NCBI RefSeq assembly: GCF_000335475.2
Contig: NZ_ANAH02000014.1
Span: 248,001-312,000, forward strand
Direction: 5' to 3'
DNA length: 64,000 bases
Source of the DNA: Cystobacter fuscus DSM 2262
Lineage (GTDB): Bacteria > Myxococcota > Myxococcia > Myxococcales > Myxococcaceae
The notes under the pieces are model-generated. The model was not told the origin of the DNA. It did no database searches and was given only the letters and a program-made list of their open reading frames with translations. Made by a program: the position numbers and the translations under genes. Below, one piece after another: positions 49,298-58,884 of this stretch; the first letter of the stretch is position 1, and every line of letters starts with the position of its first letter.

Positions 49298-50944
49298 ATG
49301 ATGCCATCGGTACAAGAAACAGACGTGCTCATCTCCGGCTGCGGTCCGGTGGGCGCCCTGACGGCCAACCTCCTGGGACTGCATGGGATCCGCACGCTCG
49401 TGCTCGATCGCGAGCTCGCCCACCATGGCCAGCCCCGCGCCATCACCTGTGACGACGAGGCCCTGCGCATCTACCAGTCCGCCGGCTTCGCCGAGGTCAT
49501 GGATGCCCACATGTACACCTGCCCCGAGGTGGAACTCGTGGGGGCCTCGGGCGAGCTCTTCGCCCGGCTCGGCATCCAGGAGACGGACTTCGGCAACGGC
49601 TACCCGGCCCTGCGCTTCTTCAGCCAGCCCTATGTCGAGCGCGTGCTGCGTCAGGGCGTGGCGCGCTTCCCCCACGTGGAGCTGCGGCTCGGCCAGCAGG
49701 TGGAAGCCTACACCCAGGACGCTCAAGGTCTCACGGTCACCGTCCGGGATGTGCGCCACGGCACCGAGCACACCGTGCGTGCCCGCTACCTCCTCGCGTG
49801 TGACGGGGGGCGCAGCACCCTGCGACGTCTGGCCGGCATCGACATGGTGGGTTCCACCTATGACGAGGGCATGGTGGCCGTCTCCCTCCTGCTGCCCGAG
49901 GAGCCCCCGGCCGTGTGCCGCATGGTGTGCGACCCCCACCGCCATGTCTTCGTCACCCGGTGCGCCGGCAACGAGCTGCGCGTGGAGTACATGATCCGCG
50001 AGGACGAGAAGGCCGAGGACATGATCCGGCCCGAGCGCATCCGCGAGTTCATCTCCCCGTACGTGGATCCGGATCGCGTCACCGTCCTGCGCGCCGCCCC
50101 CTACATCTTCAACCGCCGCGTGGCCTCGCGCTGGCGTGACGGCCGGATGTTCCTGCTCGGCGATGCCGCCCACCTCATGCCGCCCGTGCTCGGCCAGGGG
50201 TTGTGCTCCGGCCTGCGCGATGCCGCCAACCTCTCCTGGAAGCTCGCCGCCGTCCTCCACGGCCAGGCCGACGAGTCGCTCCTGGACACCTATGAGCTGG
50301 AGCGCCGCCCCCACGCCGAGGCCATGCTCCAGGCCAGCGTGAACATGGGCCGGCTCGTGCTCACCGGCAGCCGTCCGCTCGCCTTCCTGCGCGATCGGGT
50401 CTTCCAGGCGATCGACCGCATCCCGCGCGTCCAACGCTTCATCCGCAACCTCGAGTTCAAGCCCCGGCCCCTCATCCCCCGGGGCTTCATCCTGGGCGAG
50501 TCCCGGGGCCATCGGAACGCGCCCGAGGGGACGTACTTTCCCCAGCCCTGGGTGGAGGGCCCCGGTGGCCGGGTGCTGCTCGATGAGCTGCTCGGCCCGG
50601 GCTTCGCGGTGCTCGTCCACCCGGACACCCAGGAGGCCTCGGTGCGAGCCGCGCAGGTGCTCGCCGACAGCCTGGGCGCCCGGTGTCTGCGCTTCCGCGC
50701 GCCGCGCTCCAGCAAGGCCCGGCCGGGCGAGGTGGTGGACAGCGACGGCGCGCTCGAGGCGTGGTTCCAGCAGCACCAGGTGGAGATCGCCGTGCTGCGC
50801 CCCGACCGCTACCTCTTCGGCGCGGTCCGGGGCACGCACCTGGCCTGGTTGGCCTCGGCCCTGCGCCGACGGGTGCATGGGCCGTTGCGTTTCGTGGAGC
50901 CCCTGCCCGCGCCCCTGTCGGGAGCCAGCTCCTCGGCGGTGTGA
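49298..50944 (+). CDS. FAD-dependent aromatic monooxygenase (MhpA/PheA type)
   Basis: A 548-residue flavoprotein hydroxylase. It shows the three marks of class A monooxygenases: the FAD motif ISGCGPVGALTANLLG near residues 12-27, the DG motif LLACDGGRSTLRR, and the GD motif FLLGDAAHLMPPVLGQGL. The C-terminal thioredoxin-like domain (GFAVLVHPDTQEA, LRPDRYLFGAV) fits 3-(3-hydroxyphenyl)propionate hydroxylases and polyketide hydroxylases. No ring-cleavage or polyketide genes are adjacent, so the substrate is unknown. Two ATGs in a row (49298 and 49301) could start it; neither has a strong ribosome site. Confidence 0.9.
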   Translation: MMPSVQETDVLISGCGPVGALTANLLGLHGIRTLVLDRELAHHGQPRAITCDDEALRIYQSAGFAEVMDAHMYTCPEVELVGASGELFARLGIQETDFGNGYPALRFFSQPYVERVLRQGVARFPHVELRLGQQVEAYTQDAQGLTVTVRDVRHGTEHTVRARYLLACDGGRSTLRRLAGIDMVGSTYDEGMVAVSLLLPEEPPAVCRMVCDPHRHVFVTRCAGNELRVEYMIREDEKAEDMIRPERIREFISPYVDPDRVTVLRAAPYIFNRRVASRWRDGRMFLLGDAAHLMPPVLGQGLCSGLRDAANLSWKLAAVLHGQADESLLDTYELERRPHAEAMLQASVNMGRLVLTGSRPLAFLRDRVFQAIDRIPRVQRFIRNLEFKPRPLIPRGFILGESRGHRNAPEGTYFPQPWVEGPGGRVLLDELLGPGFAVLVHPDTQEASVRAAQVLADSLGARCLRFRAPRSSKARPGEVVDSDGALEAWFQQHQVEIAVLRPDRYLFGAVRGTHLAWLASALRRRVHGPLRFVEPLPAPLSGASSSAV

Positions 50945-50987
50945 GGGCGTGGGGCGCGGGAAGTTCGACTGACTCAAGGGAGAGCGG

Positions 50988-52388
50988 ATGCTCAGACAGA
51001 AGTTGTACATCACGGGGTTGGTCCTGCTCGCCGGGACGTCGGCGTGTGCGCAGGGGCGGGCCGCGGCGGCAGGGACGGCGGCCACCACCCCCGCGGCGAA
51101 GGTGGGGGCGCGAATCCAGGAGCGGACGCTGAAGAATGGCCTGAAGGTCATCGTCTGGCCCGTGCCCGCCAATCCCAGTGTCTCGCTCTACAACTGGTTC
51201 CGTGTGGGCAGCCGCAACGAGCGGCCCGGCATCACCGGCCTGTCCCATTTCTTCGAGCACATGATGTTCAACGGCGCGAAGAAGTACGGGCCCGGTGAGT
51301 TCGATCGGGTCATGGAGGCGCATGGCGGCCGCAACAACGCCTACACCTCCGAGGACGTCACCGTGTACCAGGACTGGTTTCCGCGCTCGGCGCTGGAGAC
51401 CATCTTCGATCTGGAGGCGGACCGGCTCTCGAGTCTGTCGATCGATCCCAAGGTGGTGGAGAGCGAGCGGGGCGTCGTCTACTCCGAGCGGCGCTCCAGC
51501 GTGGACAACGACAACTCTGGTCTGCTCATGGAGCAGGTGCAGGCCACCGCCTTCGTGGCGCACCCCTACCAGATTCCCGTCATCGGCTGGCCCTCGGACA
51601 TCGAGGGGTGGACGCAGGGCGACCTGGAGCGCTACTTCCGCACCTACTACGCGCCCAACAACGCCACCCTGCTCGTCGTGGGCGCGGTGACGCCCGCGGA
51701 CATCTTCGCCCTGGCGGAGAAGTACCTCGAGCCCATCCCCGCCCAGCCCGCGCCCGAGCCCGTGCACACCGTGGAGCCCGTGCAGCAGGGCGAGCGCCGG
51801 GTGGTGGTGCGCAAGCTCGCGCAAGCGCCCCTCGTGCACATGGCCTTCCACGGTCTGCGCGGCCGTGACGCGGATGCCCCCGCGTTGGATCTCCTGGTGC
51901 GCATCCTCACCGAGGGGGATTCCTCGCGGTTGCACCGGCGGCTGGTGGAGGAGGAGCGGGTGGCCATCCGCGTGCAGGGCTCCCGGGGCGCGGGGTTCGA
52001 CCCGTCGTTGACCTGGGTGTTCGTGGACTTGCCCCCGGGTGGAGATCCGGCCCGGGTGGAGGCGCTGCTCGACGAGGAGCTCGCCCGGGTGGGCACCACG
52101 CAGGTCACCGACGCGGAGCTGCGCAAGGCCAAGAACATCGCCGTGGCGGACTTCTGGCGCTACCTGGAGACCAACAGCGGCCGGGCCCAGGCGCTGGGCA
52201 CCTACGAGGTGTTCCACGGCGATTGGAAGGAGCTGTTCCGCGCGCCCGAGCGCTACGAGGCGGTGACGCGCGAGCAGGTGCGGCAGGTGGCCGCCAAGGT
52301 GTTCGGCCGGGACAACCGCACGGTGGGCGTGCTGGTGCCCGAGACGGCCTCGAGCGAGGCGGAGCAGAAGCAGGAGGCGGCGCGATGA
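50988..52388 (+). CDS. M16 zinc peptidase, catalytic subunit, exported
   Basis: A 466-residue protein with a lipoprotein-like signal (VLLAGTSAC). It has the inverted zinc motif HFFEH (His87, Glu90, His91), followed by the third ligand region in [11 protein letters not shown]. The rest is the usual two-domain M16 fold. M16 peptidases of bacteria work as pairs of an active and an inactive subunit that enclose and degrade peptides. The next gene, overlapping by four bases, encodes the second subunit. GGGAGAG precedes the ATG. Confidence 0.94.
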   Translation: MLRQKLYITGLVLLAGTSACAQGRAAAAGTAATTPAAKVGARIQERTLKNGLKVIVWPVPANPSVSLYNWFRVGSRNERPGITGLSHFFEHMMFNGAKKYGPGEFDRVMEAHGGRNNAYTSEDVTVYQDWFPRSALETIFDLEADRLSSLSIDPKVVESERGVVYSERRSSVDNDNSGLLMEQVQATAFVAHPYQIPVIGWPSDIEGWTQGDLERYFRTYYAPNNATLLVVGAVTPADIFALAEKYLEPIPAQPAPEPVHTVEPVQQGERRVVVRKLAQAPLVHMAFHGLRGRDADAPALDLLVRILTEGDSSRLHRRLVEEERVAIRVQGSRGAGFDPSLTWVFVDLPPGGDPARVEALLDEELARVGTTQVTDAELRKAKNIAVADFWRYLETNSGRAQALGTYEVFHGDWKELFRAPERYEAVTREQVRQVAAKVFGRDNRTVGVLVPETASSEAEQKQEAAR

Positions 52389-53851
52389 AGGCGTGGACGA
52401 AGACGGCGCTCGTGTGGGGACTCACGGCGTCCATGGCGGGAGCCCAGCAGCCCCCGGTGGCCGCACCCAAGCCCCAGACGGTCCAGCGCGACGCGGCGCG
52501 AGACTCGGTGAAGCTGCCGAAGGCCCGGGTGCTGACGCTGAAGAACGGCGCCCTGGTGCAGTTGGTGGAGACCCACGACGTGCCGCTCGTGTCCTTCACC
52601 GCGCGGCTGCGCGGCGGCGCCCTGGGAGATCCCGAGGGCAAGGAGGGCTTGGCCGCGCTCACCGCCGAGCTGCTCCAGAAGGGCGCCGGCGCGCGTGATG
52701 CCCGCCAGTTCGCCGAGGCGGTGGACAGCGTGGGGGGCTCGCTCTCGGTGTTCCCGGGCCGCGAGTCGCTCGACGTGATGGGGCAGTTCATGTCGCGCGA
52801 CACCGCGCTCATGGTGGAGCTGCTCGCGGACCTGCTCCAGCGGCCCCGGTTCGATCCGGTCGAGCTGGAGAAGACGCGTGCGCGCATGGTGTCGGAGCTC
52901 GCCGCGGAGAAGGATGGAGATCTGCGGGGCCTCATCGGCACCTACTTCCAGGCCTTCCACTTCGGCGCGCACCCGTATGGGCGGCCCCTGGGGGGCAGTG
53001 AGTCGTCCCTGGCTCCGCTCCAGCGCGAGGACGTGCTGGCCTATGCCCGGGCGCACCTGGGCGGCGATCGGCTCATCCTCTCCGTGGTGGGGGACTTCGA
53101 CGCGAAGCAGCTCGCGTCGCGGCTCGAGAAGGCGTTGGGGGGCTGGGCCCGCGCGGCCTCTCCGGCTCCCGTGGCGCCTCCCACCCAGCCCCTGAAGGGG
53201 CGGCGCGTGCTGCTGGTGGACAAGCCCGACGCCACGCAGACGTACTTCTGGGTGGGCAACACCGGCATCTCGCGCACGGATCCCTCGCTCGTGGACGTGA
53301 CCCTGGCCAACACGGCGCTCGGGGGCCGTTTCACCTCGCTGCTCAACACCGCGCTGCGAATCAAATCCGGCCTCACCTACGGCGCGGGCTCCGCGGTGGT
53401 CACCGCCACGCAGCCGGGCGTCTTCGCCGTGTCCTCGTACACGAAGACGGAGTCCACCGCCCAGGCCCTGGATCTCCTCCTGGAGGTGCTCACCGGCTAC
53501 CGCCAGCGGGGCATGGACGCGGCCACGCTCGCCTCCACCCAGGAGTACATGCTGGGCCAGTTCCCGCCCACCCTGGAGACGAGCCTGCAACTGGCCACGA
53601 AGTTCTCCGAGCTCGCCTTCTACGGCCTGGACGCGCGGGACGTGGACGACTTCGCCACCCGGGTGTCCAGCGCGGAGCCGACGCGCGTGCTCGCCGCGCT
53701 CCAGCGGGTGGTACCCGCCTCGGAGGATCTCACCCTGGTGCTCATCGGCAAGGCCGCGGACATCCGCGAGACGGCGCGCAAGTACGGCCCCGTCACCGAG
53801 ATGCGCCTGAGCGATCCCTTCTTCGCTCCTCGCCAGGCGGCGGGCCGCTGA
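52385..53851 (+). CDS. M16 peptidase-like partner subunit, inactive
   Basis: A 488-residue protein with a signal peptide ([15 protein letters not shown]). The fold is M16, but the zinc motif is absent: [13 protein letters not shown] stands where HxxEH would be. It keeps the Arg/Tyr substrate-binding pair in [17 protein letters not shown], the mark of the non-catalytic partner. The ATG overlaps the stop of the catalytic subunit (ATGA at 52385-52388), so the two are made together and probably form a heterodimer in the periplasm. Confidence 0.93.
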   Translation: MKAWTKTALVWGLTASMAGAQQPPVAAPKPQTVQRDAARDSVKLPKARVLTLKNGALVQLVETHDVPLVSFTARLRGGALGDPEGKEGLAALTAELLQKGAGARDARQFAEAVDSVGGSLSVFPGRESLDVMGQFMSRDTALMVELLADLLQRPRFDPVELEKTRARMVSELAAEKDGDLRGLIGTYFQAFHFGAHPYGRPLGGSESSLAPLQREDVLAYARAHLGGDRLILSVVGDFDAKQLASRLEKALGGWARAASPAPVAPPTQPLKGRRVLLVDKPDATQTYFWVGNTGISRTDPSLVDVTLANTALGGRFTSLLNTALRIKSGLTYGAGSAVVTATQPGVFAVSSYTKTESTAQALDLLLEVLTGYRQRGMDAATLASTQEYMLGQFPPTLETSLQLATKFSELAFYGLDARDVDDFATRVSSAEPTRVLAALQRVVPASEDLTLVLIGKAADIRETARKYGPVTEMRLSDPFFAPRQAAGR

Positions 53852-53858
53852 GGCGGGT

Positions 53859-53894
53859 GGGGCGCGCTACTTCGTCGCGGGCGTGGCGCGCCCC
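53859..53894. terminator. Hairpin at the convergent junction
   Basis: GGGGCGCGC (53859-53867) and GCGCGCCCC (53886-53894) are exact inverse copies spaced 18 bases. They span the 15-base gap and the end of the DUF1615 gene. No U-run, so efficiency is uncertain. Confidence 0.5.
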
Positions 53895-55087
53895 AGGCAC
53901 CGCTGGAAACGCTTGTTCACCGACTGGGCGAACCACGCCGTGGAGCGGTCTCCGCTGAGCTTGGGGCTGCGGATGACCACCGACGGCAGCCGCGCGTACT
54001 CCGGGGGCTGGCCCGTCACCTCCTGGTACGTGCGCTTGATGGCGCTCCAGGTGTCCGTCTCCTCGAAGGCGAGCGTCTTCTCCTCGCGCACGTCCTTGCG
54101 CACCCGCCGCTCGCTCAGGTCCGGGGCGTAGCGCCGCCGGAAGGTGAGGATGGCCTCCAGGGTGTGGCTGTCCGTGTCCAGGGGCTCGCCCTGTTTGTCG
54201 TAGGCGAGCAGATCTCCATCCGCCACCAGCTCGATGCCGGTGAGCCGGCTCACCTGGCTCTGGAGCGCCGCGTTGCGCGAGGCGTAGAAGCCCGCGTTGT
54301 AGTCCGCGAAGCGGTACACGGGCTCGGCGTAGTGGGCTTCGTAACCAAGCAGCCGGGCGGTGCCGTAGTACACCCCGCCGCCGCGCGTGTAGAGCTCCTC
54401 GCGCACCCGCCGCTGTGCGCGCTCATCGTCCTCTCCTCCCGCCAGCTCCTCGGAGAAGCGCACACTCACCTGCATGGAGCCCGCGGTGGTGATGGGGTTG
54501 AGGTCCTCCAGCCGCCCGGATTGGAAGAGGGCGCTGGCCAGCTTCGCCGCAGTGTAGGTGCTGGGAAACTCCGTCTCGTAATACTCCATCAGCTCCCGGA
54601 AGACGCGGTCCAGATCCCTCTCCGTGCGCACCTGCTCCAGGCGCTGCGCGAACGTCCGCTTTTCTCCAGGTGCCTTGCCCCCGAGGAGGGCCGCGAGCGC
54701 CGGAGGGCCGAAGGGCCCCAGCTTGTCCGCATAGGTATCCAATTTCTGCTGGACGATGCGTGCCAGGCCCGGCACCGCCGGGTTGGGCTGGAAGCCCGAC
54801 TCCTGCTCGATGACGGCGAGCACCGAGCACACCGCCTCGAGCGAGGGGTGGATGCGGTGGGCCTCCAGGGCCGCCAGGACGTCCTCCGCCCAACCCTCCC
54901 GCTCCTTCACGTTCGCGGGCACCAGCCGCACCGCCTCCTCGGTGCTGACGCGGGGGGGAAGGGGCTCGGTCCGCGCGGCCTGGCGATGGGCGCACCCGCT
55001 CAGGGCGCTCAATACACAGACAAACAGAGCCGCCGCATGCCAGCGGACACATCCAGACGCGTATGTGACGAAAGACTTCAAAACCAT
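53867..55087 (-). CDS. DUF1615 lipoprotein
   Basis: A 406-residue lipoprotein (lipobox VCVLSALSGC). It has the DUF1615 hallmarks: GWAEDVLAALEAHRIHPSLEAVC, SVLAVIEQESGFQPNPAVPGL, VRTERDLDRVFRELMEYY, NPITTAGSMQVSVRF and YRFADYNAGFYASRNAALQ. The QESGF and GSMQVSV segments recall lysozyme-like transglycosylases, so an action on peptidoglycan is possible, but the family is uncharacterised. The ATG at 55087 follows AAGGGGAC. It is divergent from the thermolysin-like protease gene, with 70 bases shared between the promoters. Confidence 0.88.
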   Translation of the reverse strand: MVLKSFVTYASGCVRWHAAALFVCVLSALSGCAHRQAARTEPLPPRVSTEEAVRLVPANVKEREGWAEDVLAALEAHRIHPSLEAVCSVLAVIEQESGFQPNPAVPGLARIVQQKLDTYADKLGPFGPPALAALLGGKAPGEKRTFAQRLEQVRTERDLDRVFRELMEYYETEFPSTYTAAKLASALFQSGRLEDLNPITTAGSMQVSVRFSEELAGGEDDERAQRRVREELYTRGGGVYYGTARLLGYEAHYAEPVYRFADYNAGFYASRNAALQSQVSRLTGIELVADGDLLAYDKQGEPLDTDSHTLEAILTFRRRYAPDLSERRVRKDVREEKTLAFEETDTWSAIKRTYQEVTGQPPEYARLPSVVIRSPKLSGDRSTAWFAQSVNKRFQRCLGRATPATK

Positions 55088-55157
55088 GACGTCCCCTTGA
55101 TTCGCGAAGAATTGCTATGAGAACTAGATGGCCACTTCATTGAAGGAAGGGGGGGCC

Positions 55158-57362
55158 ATGACGACTCGGATTCTGAGAAGTTTTTGTATGACATGGCTGG
55201 GCGTGAGCCTGGCTGCCTGTGGTTCGACGGAGACCGTGAACGAGGAGGCGGTGCGCGCGGGCGACAAGGATGTGGACATCCAGATGGCGCTGTCGCGCTT
55301 CAAGGATGTGCGCGTGGTGGGCAGCGAGGCGGGGGTTCCCTATGCCGTGACCGGACGTCTGGGGAAACTGTCGTCCGCGGGACGTCTGGACGCGGCGGGC
55401 ATGAAGGATGAGCTGCGGGAGGTGATGGCTCACCTCGCCCCCATCTTTCGCGTGGACGGAGGGGATCTGGTGCTTCAGCGCTCCCGGGTGGACGAGCGGG
55501 GTCACCAGCACCTGCGCTTCCAGCAGACCCTGAGGGGGCTGCGCGTGGTGGGCGGTGAGCTCGTGCTGCATGTGGATGAGACGGGCAACCTCTATGCCCT
55601 CAACGGCACCGTCCGCCCGGGCGAGGCCGCGGCGTCCAAGGCGAGCGTGGCACCCGAGGCCGCGCTCGAGGCGGCCGTGACGGGCTCGTCCGCGCTCGGT
55701 GCCGTGGCCCGGGGCCCGGCGCGACTGCTCTACGTGCTGCCCGAGCACGCCGTGGAGCCGCTGCTGGCCTATGAGGTCCGCGTGACGGGCGCGCGCGCGG
55801 GCATGCCCGCCGATGATCTCGTCTACGTGGACGCGCGGCGCGGCGGCATCCTGCTCGTCAATCCCCGCATCCATTCGGCCCTCGACCGCAAGGTGTACTC
55901 GGCCGACAATGGCACCTCCACGCCGGGCACGCTCAAGCGCTCCGAGGGGCAGGCCGCCGTGGGTGACGCCCATGTCGACACGAACTACGACATGCTGGGC
56001 ACCACCTACGATTGTTACAAGACACTCTTCAATCGCGACTCGTACGACAACGCGGGCGCCGCGCTGATCAGCACCGTCCACTATGACAGTGAGTACGTCA
56101 ACGCCTACTGGGATGGGACCCAGATGGTGTACGGGGATGGCGATGGCGTGAACTCCACCGAGCTCGGCCTGGATCTGGACGTGACGGTGCACGAGCTCAC
56201 CCACGCCGTGACGGACTCCGAGTCGGACCTCGTCTACTCGGGGGAGTCGGGCGGCCTCAACGAGTCCATGTCCGACATCTTCGCCGGCGTGTGCGAGAGC
56301 TGGTCGCGTGGCTGGGCCGTGGACGCGGACGTCTTCAAGGTGGGCGAGGACATCTGGACGCCGGGCACGGCGGATGACGCCCTGCGCTACATGGACGATC
56401 CGGCCCTGGATGGGGACTCGCTCGACTTCTACGGGGACTACTCCCCGGGCGTGGACGTGCACTACAGCTCGGGCATCAGCAACCTGGTGTTCGCGCTGCT
56501 GTCCAAGGGCGGCACCCACCCGCGCGCCAAGACGACCCAGAACGTGACGGCGATTGGTCCGGAGAAGGCCGGACGCATCTTCTACAAGGCCAATACGGAT
56601 CTCTTCACCTCCAGCACCACCTTCGAGCAGGCCAAGACGTACACCGTCCAGGCCGCCGAGGCGCTCTTCGGCGTGGGCTCGGCCGAGGCCGCCGCGGTGA
56701 ACGCCGCGTGGCTGGCCGTGGGTGTGCCCCCTCCGCCACCCGTCACCACCGCGCTGACCAATGGCGTGCCCGTGAGCGGTCTGGCGGGAAGCTCGGGCAA
56801 CAAGAAGTACTACACGCTGGAGGTGCCCGCCGGTCTGCCCAACGTGGTGTTCGACCTGAGCGGCGGCTCGGGCGACGCGGACCTGTATGTGAAACAGGGC
56901 TCGGTGCCGACGACGGGCTCGTATGACTGCCGCTCGTTCAAGATTGGCAACACGGAGAAATGCACCTTCTCCAGCCCGGCGGCGGGCACCTGGTATGTCC
57001 TGATCTACGCCTACACCTCGTACTCGGGCGCGAGCCTCAAGGCCACGCATGAGGCGGGGGGCCCCGTGTCCGTGAGCGTCAGCGGCTCGCCGGCCCAGGG
57101 CCAGCAGATCCTCCATGGCCCATACAGCGTGGTGGCGGGGACGACCTTCAAGGTGGTGATGTCGGGCACGGGTGACCCCGACCTGTACGTCCGCTTCGGC
57201 TCCGAGCCCACCACCACCTCCTACAACTGCCGCCCGTACTACTCCAACGCCATCGAGCGGTGCGAGCTGGCCGTGCCCGCGGGTGAGACCCGCGCGTACA
57301 TCATGGTGGATGGCTTCACGGCGGCCACCTACAACCTGGCCATCAACTACACCCGGCCGTAG
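55158..57362 (+). CDS. Thermolysin-like M4 metalloprotease with two PPC domains
   Basis: A 734-residue secreted protease with a lipoprotein-type signal (LGVSLAACGS). Residues 60-220 are the FTP/PepSY propeptide (FQQTLRGLRVVGGELVLHV). Residues 230-530 are the M4 catalytic domain with the zinc motif VHELTH (His345, Glu346, His349) and the third ligand in GGLNESMSDIF, then VDVHYSSGISN with the catalytic His. Two bacterial pre-peptidase C-terminal domains end the protein (near 545-640 and 650-734; each has DADLYVK or DPDLYVR). It is likely matured by self-cleavage and used for prey protein digestion. GAAGGAAGGGGGG precedes the ATG. Confidence 0.95.
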   Translation: MTTRILRSFCMTWLGVSLAACGSTETVNEEAVRAGDKDVDIQMALSRFKDVRVVGSEAGVPYAVTGRLGKLSSAGRLDAAGMKDELREVMAHLAPIFRVDGGDLVLQRSRVDERGHQHLRFQQTLRGLRVVGGELVLHVDETGNLYALNGTVRPGEAAASKASVAPEAALEAAVTGSSALGAVARGPARLLYVLPEHAVEPLLAYEVRVTGARAGMPADDLVYVDARRGGILLVNPRIHSALDRKVYSADNGTSTPGTLKRSEGQAAVGDAHVDTNYDMLGTTYDCYKTLFNRDSYDNAGAALISTVHYDSEYVNAYWDGTQMVYGDGDGVNSTELGLDLDVTVHELTHAVTDSESDLVYSGESGGLNESMSDIFAGVCESWSRGWAVDADVFKVGEDIWTPGTADDALRYMDDPALDGDSLDFYGDYSPGVDVHYSSGISNLVFALLSKGGTHPRAKTTQNVTAIGPEKAGRIFYKANTDLFTSSTTFEQAKTYTVQAAEALFGVGSAEAAAVNAAWLAVGVPPPPPVTTALTNGVPVSGLAGSSGNKKYYTLEVPAGLPNVVFDLSGGSGDADLYVKQGSVPTTGSYDCRSFKIGNTEKCTFSSPAAGTWYVLIYAYTSYSGASLKATHEAGGPVSVSVSGSPAQGQQILHGPYSVVAGTTFKVVMSGTGDPDLYVRFGSEPTTTSYNCRPYYSNAIERCELAVPAGETRAYIMVDGFTAATYNLAINYTRP

Positions 57363-57382
57363 TCGACACGCCGGGTGGACGG

Positions 57383-57426
57383 ACCGCGGGCGGCTCTCCC
57401 ACGAGGAGGGCCGCCCGTGGTGTTTT
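57383..57426 (+). terminator. Intrinsic terminator of the M4 protease gene
   Basis: ACCGCGGGCGGC (57383-57394) pairs with GCCGCCCGTGGT (57410-57421) with one mismatch, and inner CTCC/GGAG extends the stem. GTTTT follows directly. Confidence 0.85.
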
Positions 57427-57456
57427 CAGGCATTCCCGAGCGCTCCGGGGGGGGGA

Positions 57457-57486
57457 TTGTGTCGAGAATACATTTTTTGATAAATT
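57457..57486 (+). promoter_or_regulatory. Candidate promoter of the minor-pilin operon
   Basis: TTGTGT (57457-57462) and TAAATT (57481-57486) are 18 bases apart in an unusually AT-rich patch that ends the intergenic space before the first pilin gene. GATAAA two bases earlier is an alternative -10 box. Confidence 0.35.
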
Positions 57487-57546
57487 AAGAATTATTCGCC
57501 CCCAGTGTAAGTCGGCGGCGGAATTCTCCCGTGGAGAGGTAGTCAA

Positions 57547-58248
57547 ATGCCCTACCTTGCGAGGCCAGCGAAGAGGGATCAGCGCCCGGGAGGCTTCACC
57601 CTCGTCGAAGTGCTGATGGTGACGGCCATCCTCGGGGTGACGACCGGGCTGGCGCTGGTGGCCTATGAGGCGGTGGGCCGGCGCGGGGCGCTGCAGAGCG
57701 CCGCGTTCGAGTTGCAGGGAGTGATGAGCACGGCGCGCACGCGGGCCTCGTCGGCGAGCCATCCGGTGTGGGTCGTCTTCTATCCGGCGGGGGGGCGCGG
57801 CACGCTGAGCACCGGCACGGGCGCGTTCCTGGTGGTGGAGGATCGCCAGAGCGTCTTCGCGCGCAACCCGCGTGGGCTCTTCGAGCTGCCGTTCACGGTG
57901 GACGCGAAGGGGAGCACGGGCGGCGTGTCCGCCATCTACTACCTGGACGACTACAGCAAGAAGGTGCGCTTCGGGGCGCTGACGCCCGGGCGCACGGACG
58001 CGTTCGGCGCGCCCTTCCTGGGACTCGCGGTGCAGACGTGCAGCTTCTGCTCGGGCACCGACAGTCCGAGCGGCGCCATGGGGTTCTACCCGGATGGGAG
58101 CGCGCGCTTCGTGGACGGCACGGGCCGGTGGATCACCACCACCAACCAGTCGCTGGCCTTCAGCAGCACGCAGGGCGTGGGCCAGTACCTGTTCGCCATC
58201 TCGGGACCCTCTGGGTTCATGGCCACCTTCTCATCGGACAAAACCTAG
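57547..58248 (+). CDS. Minor pilin of FimT/GspH type
   Basis: A 233-residue prepilin. A short charged leader precedes GGFTLVEVLMVTAILGVTTG: the prepilin peptidase cuts after Gly and the conserved Glu5 follows. The hydrophobic helix anchors it in the membrane before assembly. The C-terminal domain contains CSFC. It is the first gene of a five-gene cluster matching the minor-pilin/PilY1 clusters of Myxococcus xanthus, in which these proteins form the priming complex and tip of type IV pili. The ATG at 57547 follows GAGAGG. Confidence 0.88.
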   Translation: MPYLARPAKRDQRPGGFTLVEVLMVTAILGVTTGLALVAYEAVGRRGALQSAAFELQGVMSTARTRASSASHPVWVVFYPAGGRGTLSTGTGAFLVVEDRQSVFARNPRGLFELPFTVDAKGSTGGVSAIYYLDDYSKKVRFGALTPGRTDAFGAPFLGLAVQTCSFCSGTDSPSGAMGFYPDGSARFVDGTGRWITTTNQSLAFSSTQGVGQYLFAISGPSGFMATFSSDKT

Positions 58249-58259
58249 GAGGAACCACC

Positions 58260-58874
58260 GTGGACTTCACCTCCCGCCGTCGTGTCCGCAGCCGTCGCTC
58301 CGCCCCACGGGGTGTGTCTCTCATCGAGGCGATGATCGCCGCGGTGGTGCTGCTCATCGGGCTGATGGGCGTCTTCCAGGGGTTGCTGCTGGCCAGCCGG
58401 CAGAACGCGAACGCCAACCAGGCGACGCGCGCCTCGGGCATCGCCTCGCAGGTGCGCGGGGCGCTGGACACGCTGGGTGGCAATCGGGTGGTGGGCGTGC
58501 CGGGTTACAAAGGCCTGCTGACCGGCGCGGACTGCAACCCCGGCGCGGAGGTCGCCGCGCTCACCGGCGGCCTGGAGAAGCTGCAGCCCGGTAGCGGCGA
58601 GGCCTGGGCCGTCCGCTGCATCTTCGACCTGGACGCCTACGAGCGCGCGGCGGGTGCCCACCGGCTGCTGCCTGGCTACTCGGAGGCGGACTTCGGCCGC
58701 TTCCGGCGCGTGCTGGTGATGATCGACAAGCCAGACGAGGCCACGGGCGTGCCCATCCACCAGGTCATCATCGTGGTCTCGTGGATGGAGGTCACCGAGC
58801 GCCGGTACGTCCGCCAGTACGTGAGCTTCTACGACTCCGGTCCCTTCGCGAACGAAATCAACGTCGAGATCTGA
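58260..58874 (+). CDS. pilV: Minor pilin of PilV type
   Basis: A 204-residue prepilin with an Arg-rich leader and RGVSLIEAMIAAVVLLIGLMG, the typical PilV signature with Glu5 after the cleavage site. The GTG at 58260 lies 11 bases after the previous stop and behind AGGAGG, which decides the start. The soluble domain holds two Cys (GADCNPG, VRCIFDL). Second gene of the minor-pilin operon. Confidence 0.88.
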   Translation: MDFTSRRRVRSRRSAPRGVSLIEAMIAAVVLLIGLMGVFQGLLLASRQNANANQATRASGIASQVRGALDTLGGNRVVGVPGYKGLLTGADCNPGAEVAALTGGLEKLQPGSGEAWAVRCIFDLDAYERAAGAHRLLPGYSEADFGRFRRVLVMIDKPDEATGVPIHQVIIVVSWMEVTERRYVRQYVSFYDSGPFANEINVEI

Positions 58875-58884
58875 CCGCTCCCCC

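Noticed and set aside
49298-50944. The flavin monooxygenase as part of a natural-product gene cluster
   Set aside because: No polyketide synthase, peptide synthetase or transporter genes lie nearby; neighbours are a toxin pair and peptidases.
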